64,000 bases of DNA from Mortierella sp. BCC40632 (taxonomy: Eukaryota; Mortierellomycota; Mortierellomycetes; Mortierellales; Mortierellaceae): the NCBI GenBank assembly GCA_011634665.1, contig WAEK01000007.1, positions 2,452,501-2,516,500 of the forward strand, written 5' to 3'. The notes beneath the pieces were generated by a model. That model searched no databases and was not told the origin of the DNA. It was given only the letters and a program-made list of their open reading frames with translations. Both the position numbers and the translations under genes were made by a program. Below are positions 1 through 10,741 of the stretch, piece after piece. Position 1 is the first letter of the stretch, and every line of letters starts with the position of its first letter.

Positions 1-1
1 C

Positions 2-478
2 GTACGGATCTTGGATGAATTGTTGACCGAGTTTGGAGTCAAGGCTGCGTTGGATGAAGCGAATGATAGTGCACTCACCCAGGCTCTTCAGGCCTATACT
101 GACCGCCGTGCCAAGGATATCAAGGCGATCTGTGAGCTGGCATTGTATAACTACACTGAGATGCGTCATGGTGTGACCTCACCCTTGTATTTGGCTAGAA
201 AGAAGGTCGAGAGCTGGCTTCATCTTTTGGTCCCTACCAAGGTGATTCCGCTCTACACCATGGTCTCATTCTCGAACCGACCCTACTCGGAAGCTTACTC
301 TCGGCATCACAGCCAAGGATGGTGGTTGGGCGTGGCGAGCACGGCCTTGGGACTCGGAACAGCTGCTGGATTGGTTTTCGCTGGATGGACCCAACGCCGT
401 CGATTGGGCGAGACAAGGGATTTATTGAAGGCCGCCATGGTCTCTGCTGCCAGCTCAGCTCAGAAGCTTATCCAGTAA
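2..478 (+). CDS. BNA4: Kynurenine 3-monooxygenase, C-terminal part (cut by window edge)
   Basis: Open frame running in from the left edge and ending at TAA 476-478; 158 residues are visible. The family is the FAD-dependent hydroxylase that converts L-kynurenine to 3-hydroxykynurenine in the kynurenine route to NAD, located at the mitochondrial outer membrane. The visible part carries the conserved C-terminal block with the MYNY-like ELALYNYTEMR segment, then a WLH..P...PLYTMVSFS..PYSEA motif typical of the family. After it comes a hydrophobic stretch (WWLGVASTALGLGTAAGLVF) fitting the membrane anchor, followed by a basic tail. The FAD-binding N-terminus lies outside the window, so the start cannot be given. 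No intron is seen in this part. Family identity is firm; the rest is inferred from the family. Confidence 0.88.
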   Translation, partial: VRILDELLTEFGVKAALDEANDSALTQALQAYTDRRAKDIKAICELALYNYTEMRHGVTSPLYLARKKVESWLHLLVPTKVIPLYTMVSFSNRPYSEAYSRHHSQGWWLGVASTALGLGTAAGLVFAGWTQRRRLGETRDLLKAAMVSAASSAQKLIQ

Positions 479-1959
479 TTTGGGAAGAGCTGTTTTCTTT
501 GAGGAACGCTTTTGACCAACGAATCTGTGTAAATAACAATAATAAAATAAAAAACAAAAAATCACCACTATCGTTGTTGTTGTCATCGTGTTGTTCAATT
601 AGAAGTAGATGATTGTGTGTATAACCTTTTTAACTACTAGAGGCCAAAAGGAAACTCTGACGGATATATTCTTTGGGAAATGCCGTTTGCATAGGCATGT
701 ATGTACAGCCTGCACGGGAAAGACGGCTCTCCTTTCCCTGGGAAGCTTTGGGCGGAGCCTGTTGTTATGATGCTGTGTCCCCTAGTCGGGGGAAAGAAAT
801 TTTGTGGTTTGAGACCCTAAGCAGTGTGTACCTGCCAGCCAACTCTTTTTTTTTTTTCTCATCATGTTTGATACCCATGCTCCGGGTCCCCTCCAAGTCT
901 TGTGGCTCGAGGACCAAAAAGAGATGCATGCGATACATGCATCTTTGTACTGCTCTTTTTTTTTTCTGTGCAATGTCGTTTTTGGCAAGGACTACGCAGC
1001 GATCCCACACGTGAGGTACAGTAACTGACTTTTTTCTCTTTGCGGCATTTTATGCTTTGACCTGGCTCCCTACTCTGGGTTCAATGACGACAGTAGGGGC
1101 GGACAGTTTATCCAGTGTGCTTTAAGGAGAGAGCAGCAGGAAAAGGGACGGAGCTTTTAGTATCTCTTGGACTTGTGGACAAAAGAGAAAGTAAGGAAGG
1201 AGAGGAGAGGGGAAAAGATGCGAGAGCCAGGGACTAGGGGATAAGGGAGAGGAGGAGGGAGGAAGAAAAGAGGAGGACAATAGGGAGAGGGGAGGGGGGG
1301 GAGGCAAAAAAAATGCGAACGAGCGAGCTTACTTTGAACCCTTTCAACATAGTCTGGGTGTCCGCAAACTGGAAGAGGAGGACCATGGATAACGAGCGAA
1401 GAAAGCTAGATGGTTTTTTTTTTTACCTCCTACCTCTCCATTCCGCCTTTGCATCCCCCTCCTCTGCTCTCCTCCCCCCATTGGACTCCGTCCCAAACTT
1501 TCCAAGAAAGGGAGAGAGAGAGAGAGAGAGAGAAAAAGTCATTCATGACTGAAAGCCAAGAGTTAGTCCTTGGCCAGTAGCTAAAAAGTTCGCAGTTCAA
1601 GAACCGCTCAGCACAAGAATGGTACTTTCTCTTTTATTCTCCCTCTCACATAACTTTCCAGTTACAAGCGGACTTTTTGAGGAAAAAACACGATTACTCA
1701 CACGAGGAGCAAACCAAACCATTGGTCTTTGGTGCAGTTGTTTTAAAATATCCTGTGAAAAAAAGTCTTTAATGCCAGGGGTTAAGTGGAATGCTGGTTG
1801 GTTGGTTGGTTACATGCGTATGTGTATGTCTATGTAGCGAATGGAGAATAGGGAAGGGGGAAGGGGAGTGGATCTATACAATTGTGGGCGCGTAGACCTG
1901 GATGCTATATACATTAAGGTGACGGGATAGGAGTGAATGAGGAGAACGAAGGACATTTT
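479..1959. other. Intergenic spacer between two converging genes
   Basis: No gene recognised. It holds A/T-rich 3' flank of the upstream gene (AATAAAATAAAA near 538-549), several poly(T) runs (847-859, 957-963), a purine-rich stretch at about 1121-1310 and a (GA)n run at 1511-1533. The small frames here are low-complexity. Confidence 0.5.
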
Positions 1960-2748
1960 TTAAAGGACGCCAGCAGCAAGCTCGGCTGCTGCCGCGGCTC
2001 CACCAAACTTGGAAGCTGGCGATGGCGAGGGAAGAGTAACAGAAACCACAACAGGTTGGATCTCCATCTCCTCCTCTTCCAACTCGTCTTGCTCCATGAA
2101 CGAAGCAACGATCAATTCACGCTCAGAACCGTTGTCTTCAGCCTCGTCTTGGATCAAATCGAAGTCTTCGTATTCCTCAGGAATCAGATCCTTGTCATGG
2201 ACACCATTGTCCTCGAGCCAGTCTCGGCTCGTGGCCTTCAGGGCCTCGATCGCGAGAGTAAGGCGACGCTGGTGATGTTGCTGTTCTTGCTGTTGCTGTT
2301 GGTGGCGTTGAAGGAGACGAATACGAGTCTGGTTCTCTAGGTCGATGGTACGAACGTGCTCATCGTACTCGTTGGTCTCGATGGGTCGTCGGCGACCATT
2401 GTCCTCATCTTCCTCTTCCTCTTCAAGAGCCTGACCCTCGATGGTGTCGTCGTCGTCGGGTCTCAGGAGCCCGTCGAACTCTGTGTCGAGAAGCTCGTTA
2501 CCCATATCGTCGTCCTCTTCATCAAGGACCATGTGGCTCGAGAGGTGAGACTTAGGAAGGCGCTTGCCAGCATTGGCAGTTGTGGTGGTAACAACAATAT
2601 GCTGTTTGATCTGAATGCGTCCTGTGGGGACATATGAGTCGGCGCTGTGGTCGTTTTGTGTAGGGAGGCGGATGGGTGCAGCCTCTGCCGTGGAGGCAGC
2701 CAAGAGGAGGGCAGCAAAAGTCAAGACGATCGATCGCTTCAGGACCAT
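1960..2748 (-). CDS. Secreted acidic low-complexity protein, unknown function
   Basis: Single-exon frame of 262 residues from ATG 2748 to the stop at 1960. The frame stays open upstream, but the start at 2748 is preferred because it opens a classical signal peptide (MVLKRS, a hydrophobic core, then AEA before APIRLP). A TATA-like element also lies about 200 bp upstream. The mature part is unusual: repeated Asp/Glu runs (DEEDDDM, EEEEEDEDN, DELEEEEME), a Gln/His-rich stretch (QRHQQQQQEQQHHQRR) and an Ala-rich C-terminus. No catalytic motif or known domain was recognised. It could be a cell-wall, vacuolar or secreted metal- or cation-binding protein, but that is only inference from the acidity. 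Translation quality and signal peptide make it a likely real gene. Confidence 0.6.
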   Translation of the reverse strand: MVLKRSIVLTFAALLLAASTAEAAPIRLPTQNDHSADSYVPTGRIQIKQHIVVTTTTANAGKRLPKSHLSSHMVLDEEDDDMGNELLDTEFDGLLRPDDDDTIEGQALEEEEEDEDNGRRRPIETNEYDEHVRTIDLENQTRIRLLQRHQQQQQEQQHHQRRLTLAIEALKATSRDWLEDNGVHDKDLIPEEYEDFDLIQDEAEDNGSERELIVASFMEQDELEEEEMEIQPVVVSVTLPSPSPASKFGGAAAAAELAAGVL

Positions 2749-2950
2749 GTTGTATGGTGTATGTGTTGAGTCGATGAGTGGAGTTGAGGAGGAGAGAGGA
2801 GAGGAGCTCGAAAAGAGAAAGGGAGCAAGTGAGAGAGAGAGAGAGAGAAAGGGTGAGAGAGAAATAGAGAGAAAGGGTGAGAGAGAAATAGAGAGAAAGC
2901 GGTCGAGAGTGAAGATGGCGTGAACAGCCAACACAAGTGGGGAAAGTCGG

Positions 2951-2958
2951 TATTTATA
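2951..2958 (-). promoter_or_regulatory. TATA-like box for the secreted acidic protein gene
   Basis: Reads TATAAATA on the minus strand, about 200 bp before ATG 2748. The stretch between it and the ATG is purine-rich on the plus strand with GAGAGA repeats, that is, a CT-rich leader in the transcript. Confidence 0.45.
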
Positions 2959-4930
2959 TGGGTTGGACAGCACCCGTCTGTGTAAGTGCAGCTGAGTATT
3001 ATATGCGCCCATTGCGCCCCTCGACGGCAGACCAATCAAGCGGCGTGTGCGTCCCGCGCTTGCCGCTTCCCCTGGCCGTATCACATCTCAGCCAGACAGA
3101 CACACATGGGGGGAACCACACCTCATTTTCCGTCCTTTTGACAGCGGACACGGAAAACACAAAATGCAATATTGAACAGGCGTCATGGGCAACTCCCAGC
3201 CTTCCCCATGTTATCCTCATTCACACATTGGCAAGTGAAAGGTGTGTAATAGTAGGGCCCCGTCTAGAGAGACCACCGCTTGCTGCCAGCACTCCCCTCT
3301 TCTTTGCACTCTGCATTCATCCACATGCTTTATGCAAAAAAAAAAAAAAAAAAAAAAAACCAAGAGAGAGGGGGAAAAGGCAGCCGCTGTAGACAGAGAG
3401 CAATTCGGTCACAGGCTGGTCCTGGCTCTGGCTCTGGCTCTGGCTGTGGCTCTTACTCCAGTCCATAAATACACTCCAAATCTTTACCCCAGTTGCTCAC
3501 TCTCAGACTCTTGATAAAAAAAAGACTTGGTGGGGGAGAGGCATCTAGTGGCTGCCTGGCATAGTGGTAATTTTGAAGTAGTTTCGCCCGAGTCGGATTG
3601 ATGATAAGAAGGTATTGCACATGGCTAGCAGCTATCTGTACTTTTGAACCCTCTTCATCCTTTTTGCCGAAATTGCCGTAACTCGGCGTGATCTTTTTTT
3701 TTATGCGCCTCCTCTTCCCTTCCCCTCCTATCCACGGCAAGCAGGTGTTCCAAGGCATTGGCCGTTAAAGAACGCATATAAGGTTTATAATTCTGACACG
3801 GCCCACAACATTCGATAAATTACTTCATCCCTCCTTCTCATGCTAGGTACTGATGGAAGTTATGGGTCCCTTTGCCTGTGTGTATCAACCTATGCATAAG
3901 CAAAGCTTCTATTCAGGCAAACCCTCTCCCCTCCTTTCATCTACACTATATCAGAGGAGACAGTAAAAGTACAGCCAAGCGCTTAGCACTACATTCCCGA
4001 ACACTGTTGCCGTCTTTGTTCAAAGAAGGCAACAGGCAATTTTGCTCTTTTCTCGCCGATGTAAAGTACATGGATTCTCTACCCTCTCTCCTGTTAGGCC
4101 GTGATCCCACCAAGTTGACCTTATTTGGACCTGCGTCATTGTCGGTGAGCAAGGGCTGTAGAGGAGGGCTGGGCGGATCAAGCTATTTGTCCGACGCTTT
4201 CCACCTCCAGCCCTCCACCTCCCAACCCCTTCTTACCGCGCGAGATTGTGTTGTAAATTGTCAATAACCCGGGTGAGGGTGGGAAGGAAAGGGATAGAGA
4301 GTTGCAGGAACGAAAGATCTAGTCAGATGAGTGTGCCAGCATTGTTGTCCTGGTGTGTGGAAGTCAAGACGGGCACGGGCAGCAACCTCGAGAGTGACTG
4401 ATGGGAGGAGGAAGATGCAATTTAGGATGAGTTTGAAACAGCGGTCCAATATGCAATATTTCGCAATTTATCATTTATTCCTCCCACCCCTCTCCTAGGG
4501 CTTACTCAACCCGACCCTGTCCGTCTGGGCTGTGTTCTCAGTGGTCGCATCTCTTACGCCTGACGCCTACCCTCCCTCTGCTCCGTCCTTGTCTGAGGCC
4601 TGTGTCATCGCACACCGAGGACAATGAAGAGGTGCTCGCCGCTTCCCAGTTTGAGGCGTTGTGTTCGGGATGTGTCCAATGGCTGGCTGGGCCCTCCCAG
4701 CCCGAAAGCTGGGCGCTCTCAAAACGTGGACAAGCCCATTTGAGCACATTGGTGCTGGTGAGGCCATGGACCTACTGCTTGACATATTTGGTAGTTTGCT
4801 GCACACGCACTCTCCCATTGGGCTCAGATCAAGAGCATGCATTGTCCTTCCTCCATGCCCGGACCACTCTCATCCTGAATGGAATAATGAGAACATTTAG
4901 ATGGAAGAAAGAAAAAAAAACTTTTGCTGG
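2959..4930. other. Intergenic spacer upstream of the acidic protein gene and downstream of ArgRS
   Basis: No gene supported. Contains a poly(A) run (about 3336-3359), a GGCTCT hexamer repeat at 3424-3450 and scattered small frames without family resemblance. The frame at 3872-4267 (+) has no recognisable motif and no splice partner. Confidence 0.45.
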
Positions 4931-7295
4931 CTACATTCTCTCCAGAGGATCCAATCCCAAGAGGCGCATGCCATTGCCAAGAGTGACTCGAGCAGCCCAC
5001 AGGAGCAACAATCGGGCCTCGGCCAATTCCTTCCGACCCGCCTCAGCAGTCGACTTGACCTGTAAAACCTGGTTCGCACTGCTGATTGCGTGCGACAGTC
5101 CAAATAGATAGTTGACAACCATAGATGGCTCCAGTGTTTGAAGGGCGCTTAACGTCATCTCAGGATAGATAGAAATCATATTGGCCAGCTCGAACGCCTC
5201 CGGCTCCGTCAGCAAATCTGTGTTCGCCTCCTTGTTCAGCCTAGTACCTGATCGACTCTCGATTCTAGATGCGAGGCGCAGGGGCGAAGAAGGAATGTTA
5301 AAGGGCCGAGAAAAGAAAAGAAACGAAACGAAAGAAAGAAAAAAAAAGGAAACGGAGCTGTTTCTAGGTCGTTTTGCAAAGCGTCCGAGACAATTCTTAC
5401 CCACAGAGTCGCGCATGAGCGTATTGAAGATAAATACCAGTGTTGCCAGTCGATTCTGTCATGCGCTTCCAGCTAAACTCATATCCCTTGCTACTTCGTG
5501 CTTGGAAATCTTGGATCACAACAGCCGAAATACCTAGCATGTCTGCCACAGACTCCACTCCCTTGGCATCGTTCTCTTGCTCATGTGACTGGTCACTGTT
5601 GTCGGGGGACAGGAATTGTTCTTTGATGGCCTCAAATTTGGAGTCGTTTTCCTTCATCTTTTCGAGCATTGTGCTCTGTGCAGTATCCAAAATATCTTCC
5701 AAAAAGACAGCATTGCCCCTTCGAGTGGACATTCCTTGGACCTTACCAAATGAAACATGTTGAAGGGCATGACTCCAATGTGGGAGCTCTGTGTTGGCTG
5801 CAGCCTCTTCTGCAAAGGCAAGCTCCATGATTTTGAATAGTCGCTTCAGATGCAGGGTCTGGTCATCTCCAATCATGTAAAGATGTCGATCAAATTTGTA
5901 GAGCTCCGTCCTTTGTAGACATGCAGCCACATCCCTCGTCAGGTAGAGGGTCGTTCCGTCTGCTCGACGGAGAGCACAGACACCCAATCCATGTTCAGTC
6001 AAATCCACCACCCATGCACCATCCTCCTGCTCCTTTAACAGACCCTTGTCTCGTAGTAACTGATAAGCCTGAGGCACCCACCGAGCGCTTTCCGACTCTC
6101 CTGAGTAGACATCAAACTCAATTCCGAGACGCTTATACATGATCTTGTAGAAATCGATTGAGAGAGACCGGAACTCGCGCCAAAGGTTGAGCACCGAGGG
6201 GTCACCTTCTTCCATTTGTTTAAAGTATTGATTAGCCAATTTGTCCACTGCTGGGCTTTCTGTCACATCCTTATTGATCCTGACATAGACATCGAAAAGA
6301 TGTTTGATGGGATCTTCCTGTAACTTTTTCCGGTCTCCGTATCGATCGAATCCAACGGCCATTAGACCTGAGAGAGAGATCGAAAGAGAGGGATTATGAG
6401 CAAGGGGACACTGCCTGATGCATTTTTTTTCTAACTGCAACGCGATATCTTTTAATCGTTTGACCTTACCGTATTGTTTTCCCCAGTCGCCAAGATAGTT
6501 AATTCCAATGACCTGGTACCCATATCCTCTCAGTAGTCTAGTGACAAAATTTCCCAATATAGTGCCTCGTAAATGACCTCCATGAAAGGGTTTTGCAATA
6601 TTGGGTGAGCTATAATCCATCGCAATGACTTGGTTCTTGCCCACGGAGAGGTCCATTCCATAACCAAGGCCTTCCATCCTCTGCAATTCAACAGTTGTAA
6701 GGGAGGAAGGTCGAGAGGGCCCAGTTTGTTGTTTTAGGTCTTGCATTCTCTGCAAGAAAAGGCGATCTTTGGCTGTCTGTGCCTGAACAACATCCTGGAT
6801 CGTCTCACGAAGGTACTGTGGTTCATCGACTGTAAAGTTGATAAACTGTCCAAGGGGTGTGACAGATCGGATAGGTCCACTGATATCAAACTATGGGTGT
6901 AAATCAAACAAAAATACCCTTTGAGCGACTTGTTCATTTTTGTTTTTAGACACAGGTCCAATGACTACTGACGGACACCACCACTACCCTATAGTTACCT
7001 CCTGTTGAACCCGCTCCAGTAGTTTGGACCGAGCCTCCTGAATTGACACACTGCCTTCTGTTTGAGACCTGTCCGACTTGCCCTTCTTTTTTAACTCCTT
7101 TGGGGAATTAATCCCATCCTTAGCGCCTGATGCAGGTCTGGGCGAATTAGGTAGCAATCTCGGGAGAGGGATCGCAAATGTACCATGACCTTTGAGTTTT
7201 GGACGATCGATCGCCTTATAGATCACCTCGACATCGCCCCCAGTGATCTTTGAGAGCTGGCTCGCAATCACATTTCGGAATCGTGTCGAGGCCAT
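4931..7295 (-). CDS. Arginyl-tRNA synthetase (class I), four exons
   Basis: Charges tRNA-Arg with arginine. Exons in transcript order: 7295-6999, 6890-6470, 6367-5401, 5264-4931, giving 672 residues. All junctions are GT-AG and in phase. The HIGH-type signature reads HGGHLRG near residue 202 inside SSPNIAKPFHGGH. It is followed by NYLGDWGKQYG, and the KMSKS equivalent is the degenerate GMSTRRG seen in fungal ArgRS. The C-terminal anticodon-binding domain follows GIYLQYAHARL and continues through the last exon (RELAEA-type helix, GLDPLERM end). An upstream in-frame ATG at 7430 would add 45 mostly basic or polar residues that could be a mitochondrial presequence. I chose 7295 because family similarity begins there, and the alternative is open. 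The second intron (6368-6469) is 102 nt with no stop in frame. Fungi often have separate cytosolic and mitochondrial copies, and I cannot tell which this is. Confidence 0.9.
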
Positions 7296-7762
7296 CGAAT
7301 CTTTGAACCAGATGGGGGGGAAGAGGGGTGTAGGGAGAGGCTGGCACCTTCTTTGCGTTTCAACTCGCGTTTTGGTCCCTATTCCCTTTTCTAAGAAAGA
7401 AAGGTACCCGGTGGATTCACCACACAACAAAGAACCAGATTAACAGTCACTTTTTTTTTTTTTGAAACAGGCCTATTCACGAGTGGAGTGAATGAAAACT
7501 ACACATCAAAAGGTGCTCTGTCTGCTAGAATTTTGTCAGCCAAGTTAACCTCCGTTGGCGGTTTGATGACATCCGGCGAACCAACAGCGGTCCTCATATC
7601 TCTAGTCCCGAGACAGTCAAGAAAGTCTCTCTTGGATCGAGAGCTGGCGGGAACCAGGGATATAAGGGGCGGTGACATATTTAGTGCGCCCATTTGTCCT
7701 AAATCCTTGTGAGCATGATTTTTTTATTCTCGCATTAACAGTCGCCCTCCTATAGGACTTTT
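7296..7762. other. Spacer between ArgRS start and the NAC-alpha 3' end
   Basis: About 470 bp. Contains a poly(T) run (7451-7462) and the possible ArgRS leader. No separate gene seen. Confidence 0.4.
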
Positions 7763-8822
7763 TTACATAGTAAGCTCCTAGAAAAAGTCAGGGTTGCAGG
7801 GAGGAGTGAGAAGAATAGTCAGTCATCGTGCATGATGCATATAAGGTAGCCCATATCCCAAGAGCTCAGGAATGAAATAGGATGGGGAGTGTGTCCGCTG
7901 AATATAAGATATGCTCTTGTCTGGAAATCAAAGACTTACCATGATGGCGTTGACAATGTCATTGTTGTTGGCCTTCAAGGCCTTGACAGCCTTGGAGCGG
8001 GAGGTGTTGGCCTGGGCCATGACGAGCTCGATATCTTTGGAGTCAACACCCTCCTCATCGACCTCCTCATCATCATCCTCGGCAGCAGGGGCAGCGGCAG
8101 CCTCGGCATCCTCGGGGGTCTCAGAATCCTTGAGGACATCCTGAGCAGCCTGGAGCTGGGACTGCAAAGCATTGAGATCCTCCTCCTTGGCCTCTCCAAA
8201 GACGATGTGGGTATCCGAGATGGTGGATCTGTAGACATCGGGCATCGTAATGGCAGTGATGGGCTGGCCCGAGCGGCGGATGGTGACGCGAGTGATGCCG
8301 GTAACCTTCTTGAGGCCGACCTTGTTCAAGGCCTTGCGGGCCTTCTCCTCGGCGCGAGAGATAACACGGGTGGAGGAGACAACAGTGTCGTCAAGCTCCT
8401 CGAAGGCAGCGGTCTTGTTCTCAATGTCAGTCCTAGTAGGGGGGTAAGTATGTGGGGTAGAGAGTACACAGCAGAGTTAGGATTTGCTCTTTCGGGCGTA
8501 GTTCTCTGAGGGATAAGTCGGACCCATCCTCGTCTCCTTCTCCTGGCTATCAATAGGTATAATGGAAGGCATTCTTTGTAGTTCCGCTTCATAGGTTTAT
8601 CCAAGGCTGAAGTGATTGCAGAGAAGAGGATGCACTGGATCAGCGCAACCAGAAGATGGTAGGTATGTCTGGAGGATTTCAGATCAATGTACTGCCTGCT
8701 CGCAAGATGGAGAAATGCATCAGCAAGCTCTTTTGCGTCGAATCGACCGGTCATGTCCTTGGTTGAGCCCCAGTCTAACGTCCGATCAGGGGTATGCCTT
8801 CACACGATCCTGAGATCTCAAA

Positions 8823-8854
<32 letters not shown>

Positions 8855-9008
8855 GAGATCTCTCCAGACTCCTGTGTGATCGAGGGTGATGGTAGCGAGT
8901 CTCGGCATCGTCGGTTCTGGACGAATGACATGCAGAGTGGAGGGTCAGCAGAATAGCAACACAGCCATCCTGCCTCGACCTTCCTCTAGAAGTCGCTTAT
9001 CCTTACAT
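7763..9008 (-). CDS. EGD2: Nascent polypeptide-associated complex subunit alpha (split start codon, 15-nt last exon)
   Basis: NAC-alpha pairs with NAC-beta at the ribosomal exit tunnel and shields nascent chains. The main exon 8432-7940 encodes the NAC domain ([16 protein letters not shown], then ITRVTIRR, and FGEAK), an acidic linker, and the C-terminal UBA domain ([10 protein letters not shown] through [10 protein letters not shown]). The protein should end with ELTM. A TAG acceptor and a 15-nt exon at 7777-7763 provide exactly GAG CTT ACT ATG TAA. At the 5' end the main exon opens with G ACT GAC ATT GAG right after TACTAG. An upstream AT|GTAAGG donor at 9008-9005 would complete ATG, giving Met-Thr-Asp-Ile-Glu and a 169-residue product. 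That first junction (intron 8433-9006) is inference; other first exons are possible. The main exon and the short last exon are firm. Confidence 0.85.
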
Positions 9009-9517
9009 TATGAATACTGTCGATGGAAGGTGGAAAGATGGATGGGCATGGATCTTTTTAGTGTTTTTGTAAAAAAAAATAGGGCTACCCAGGGCGAGCA
9101 CCAGGAGCAGTGGCTGCAAAGCCACATGTCTGTCAGGTGGAGAAGAACAAAATCGCAAGTGCTACATCTTACCAGCCAGACGGGACCAGGTTGTGCGACA
9201 TGAGCCTGCAGATGCATGTCATCAGTCCATCCTTCTGCTCCTGCTCCTTCTCCTCCTCCTTGGAATGCATTCTCCTTGAACACGCTCGCCACTGATCTAC
9301 CCTGGGTCTCTTTCTCTCTCTTTCTCTCTCCCCTGGGCAGGAATTGGACGATTCCTGCAAAGTTGACAAACCGAGCTACCACAGCTGTAGTGTATTCGCA
9401 GAAGTACTCCTCTTGCGCTGTCCCTGAGAAATGCGTCTGCCGACCCCGCCTCTCTCTGTGTCTCTCTCCCCCTCGTTTGCAGACCTTTTGGCCCTTGGGC
9501 AATGCACCCATGGGTGA

Positions 9518-9525
9518 TATATAAA
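9518..9525 (+). promoter_or_regulatory. TATA box for the RRM-R3H gene
   Basis: TATATAAA at the head of the CT-rich region leading to the ATG at 10742. The opposite strand also reads TTTATATA, and NAC-alpha is transcribed away from here, so the element lies in a divergent promoter region. Confidence 0.5.
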
Positions 9526-10741
9526 TTGAGGTTGTCTCCTCGTCCAAAGGCTCTTTTCTCTTTTTCTCTCTTTCTTTGTTCCTCTCCCGTCCCGTCCGTG
9601 TCTCTCCTCGTCCGCTCGTCTCACGCCTCGCTCCCCAAAGTCCTCTCGTTGCTTCGTTCGATTGCTGCTCCTTTCATTCCCATTGACGACTGTAACGTCT
9701 TGCTATTTGATTCATTTGCTCACCCGTCCATTCCCTCACTCCACCCCTCTCTCCCTTTCGCATTCACTCTTCTTCTGCCGTCTGCCTGGTCCTGCTCGAC
9801 AACCTGTTGCCGTCCGTCCAGTCCATCCCCACCTGTGCTCTTTCTCACCTCTTTCCTCGCCGTCTTCCTCGACACGCGTCAAGAGGGTCCCTGAGCCTGT
9901 GTCTTCCCCATCCTTGGAAGGAAACTGTGGAACCATCGTTTGCTGCCAGTGCTCCCGGACAGAGTGCCCTTGCTCTCCTTTCTTCTCTGCTTCTCTTCTT
10001 CTTTGCCCCTGTGTGATCTCTTTTGCGTTTTCTCGTCCAGAGTTCCCGCGTTACCCGGCTTCCTTTTCTTTCTCTCCTCCCTTTCCTCTTCATCCCATCC
10101 CAGGGCCTGTCTTCACGCCCTACCCTGCCCTGCCCTACCCTGTCTCTCTTTTCCTTCTTTTCTTCCTCCACGACCCCGCCTTGTGCGCTCTTTATTGCTC
10201 GTTTTACTTTCTGCACGTCTATTATCGCCCATTGCATCTTACGAGACAAGGAAGAGACCATCCTACTTGCACTAGAACAGCCCCGACCATATACCCTTTT
10301 CCGAGCCCACTGCCCACTCTCCTCCCACGCGCACCAACGTACATTCCCTTGACTATCACCTTGACATTCCTCTTCTCCTTCTTTCTCCTTGAGACCCAGG
10401 TCTGTCTTTTCCCGAGTGATCCTTTTACCTTTTGAGAGTGCAGAGTGCCAACGATTAAGTGATACCCTTTCTACACGAACTCCAAACGAAGAAAAAAAAA
10501 AAAGAAAGAAAAGAAAAAAAAAGAGAACAAAGAACAAAACAAACAAAAAAAAATTCCCCATCTCTACGAACATTCATATTCTACGAACCATCTAACCCGA
10601 GCAAGAACGAACCCGAACGAACCCGAACGAACGAACGAACGAACGAACGAACGAAAGAACGAAAGAACGAAAGAACGAACAAAAACAAAAGCAGAAAAAC
10701 GAACCTCCCGAACGAACCGAACGATCATCCCGTAACGCATT
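9526..10741 (+). promoter_or_regulatory. Long CT-rich 5' leader of the RRM-R3H gene
   Basis: About 1.2 kb from TATA box to start codon. It is strongly pyrimidine-rich (blocks such as TTTCTCTCTTTC), shifts to an A-rich stretch (10485-10555) and ends in an AACG tetranucleotide array. It may contain leader introns. The long open frames in it on both strands are explained by low complexity. A leader of this length in front of an RNA-binding protein could carry regulation, which is inference. Confidence 0.45.
10606..10680 (+). repeat. GAAC/AACG tetranucleotide array before the start codon
   Basis: Near-perfect GAAC units with GAAAGAAC variants, ending about 60 bp before ATG 10742, so it probably lies in the transcript leader. 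Confidence 0.85.

Noticed and set aside
3872..4267. Plus-strand frame of 131 residues
   Set aside because: No recognisable motif, no splice partner and no promoter signal; the composition looks like chance.
9008..9547. Long minus-strand frame (179 residues) upstream of NAC-alpha
   Set aside because: No family text; it overlaps the divergent promoter and TATA box of the RRM gene. Its stop lies at the proposed NAC-alpha first donor.
9662..10573. Large overlapping frames on both strands (242-257 residues)
   Set aside because: They are produced by CT-rich low-complexity sequence (Leu/Ser/Phe/Pro one way, Arg/Lys/Glu the other) in the leader of the RRM gene.
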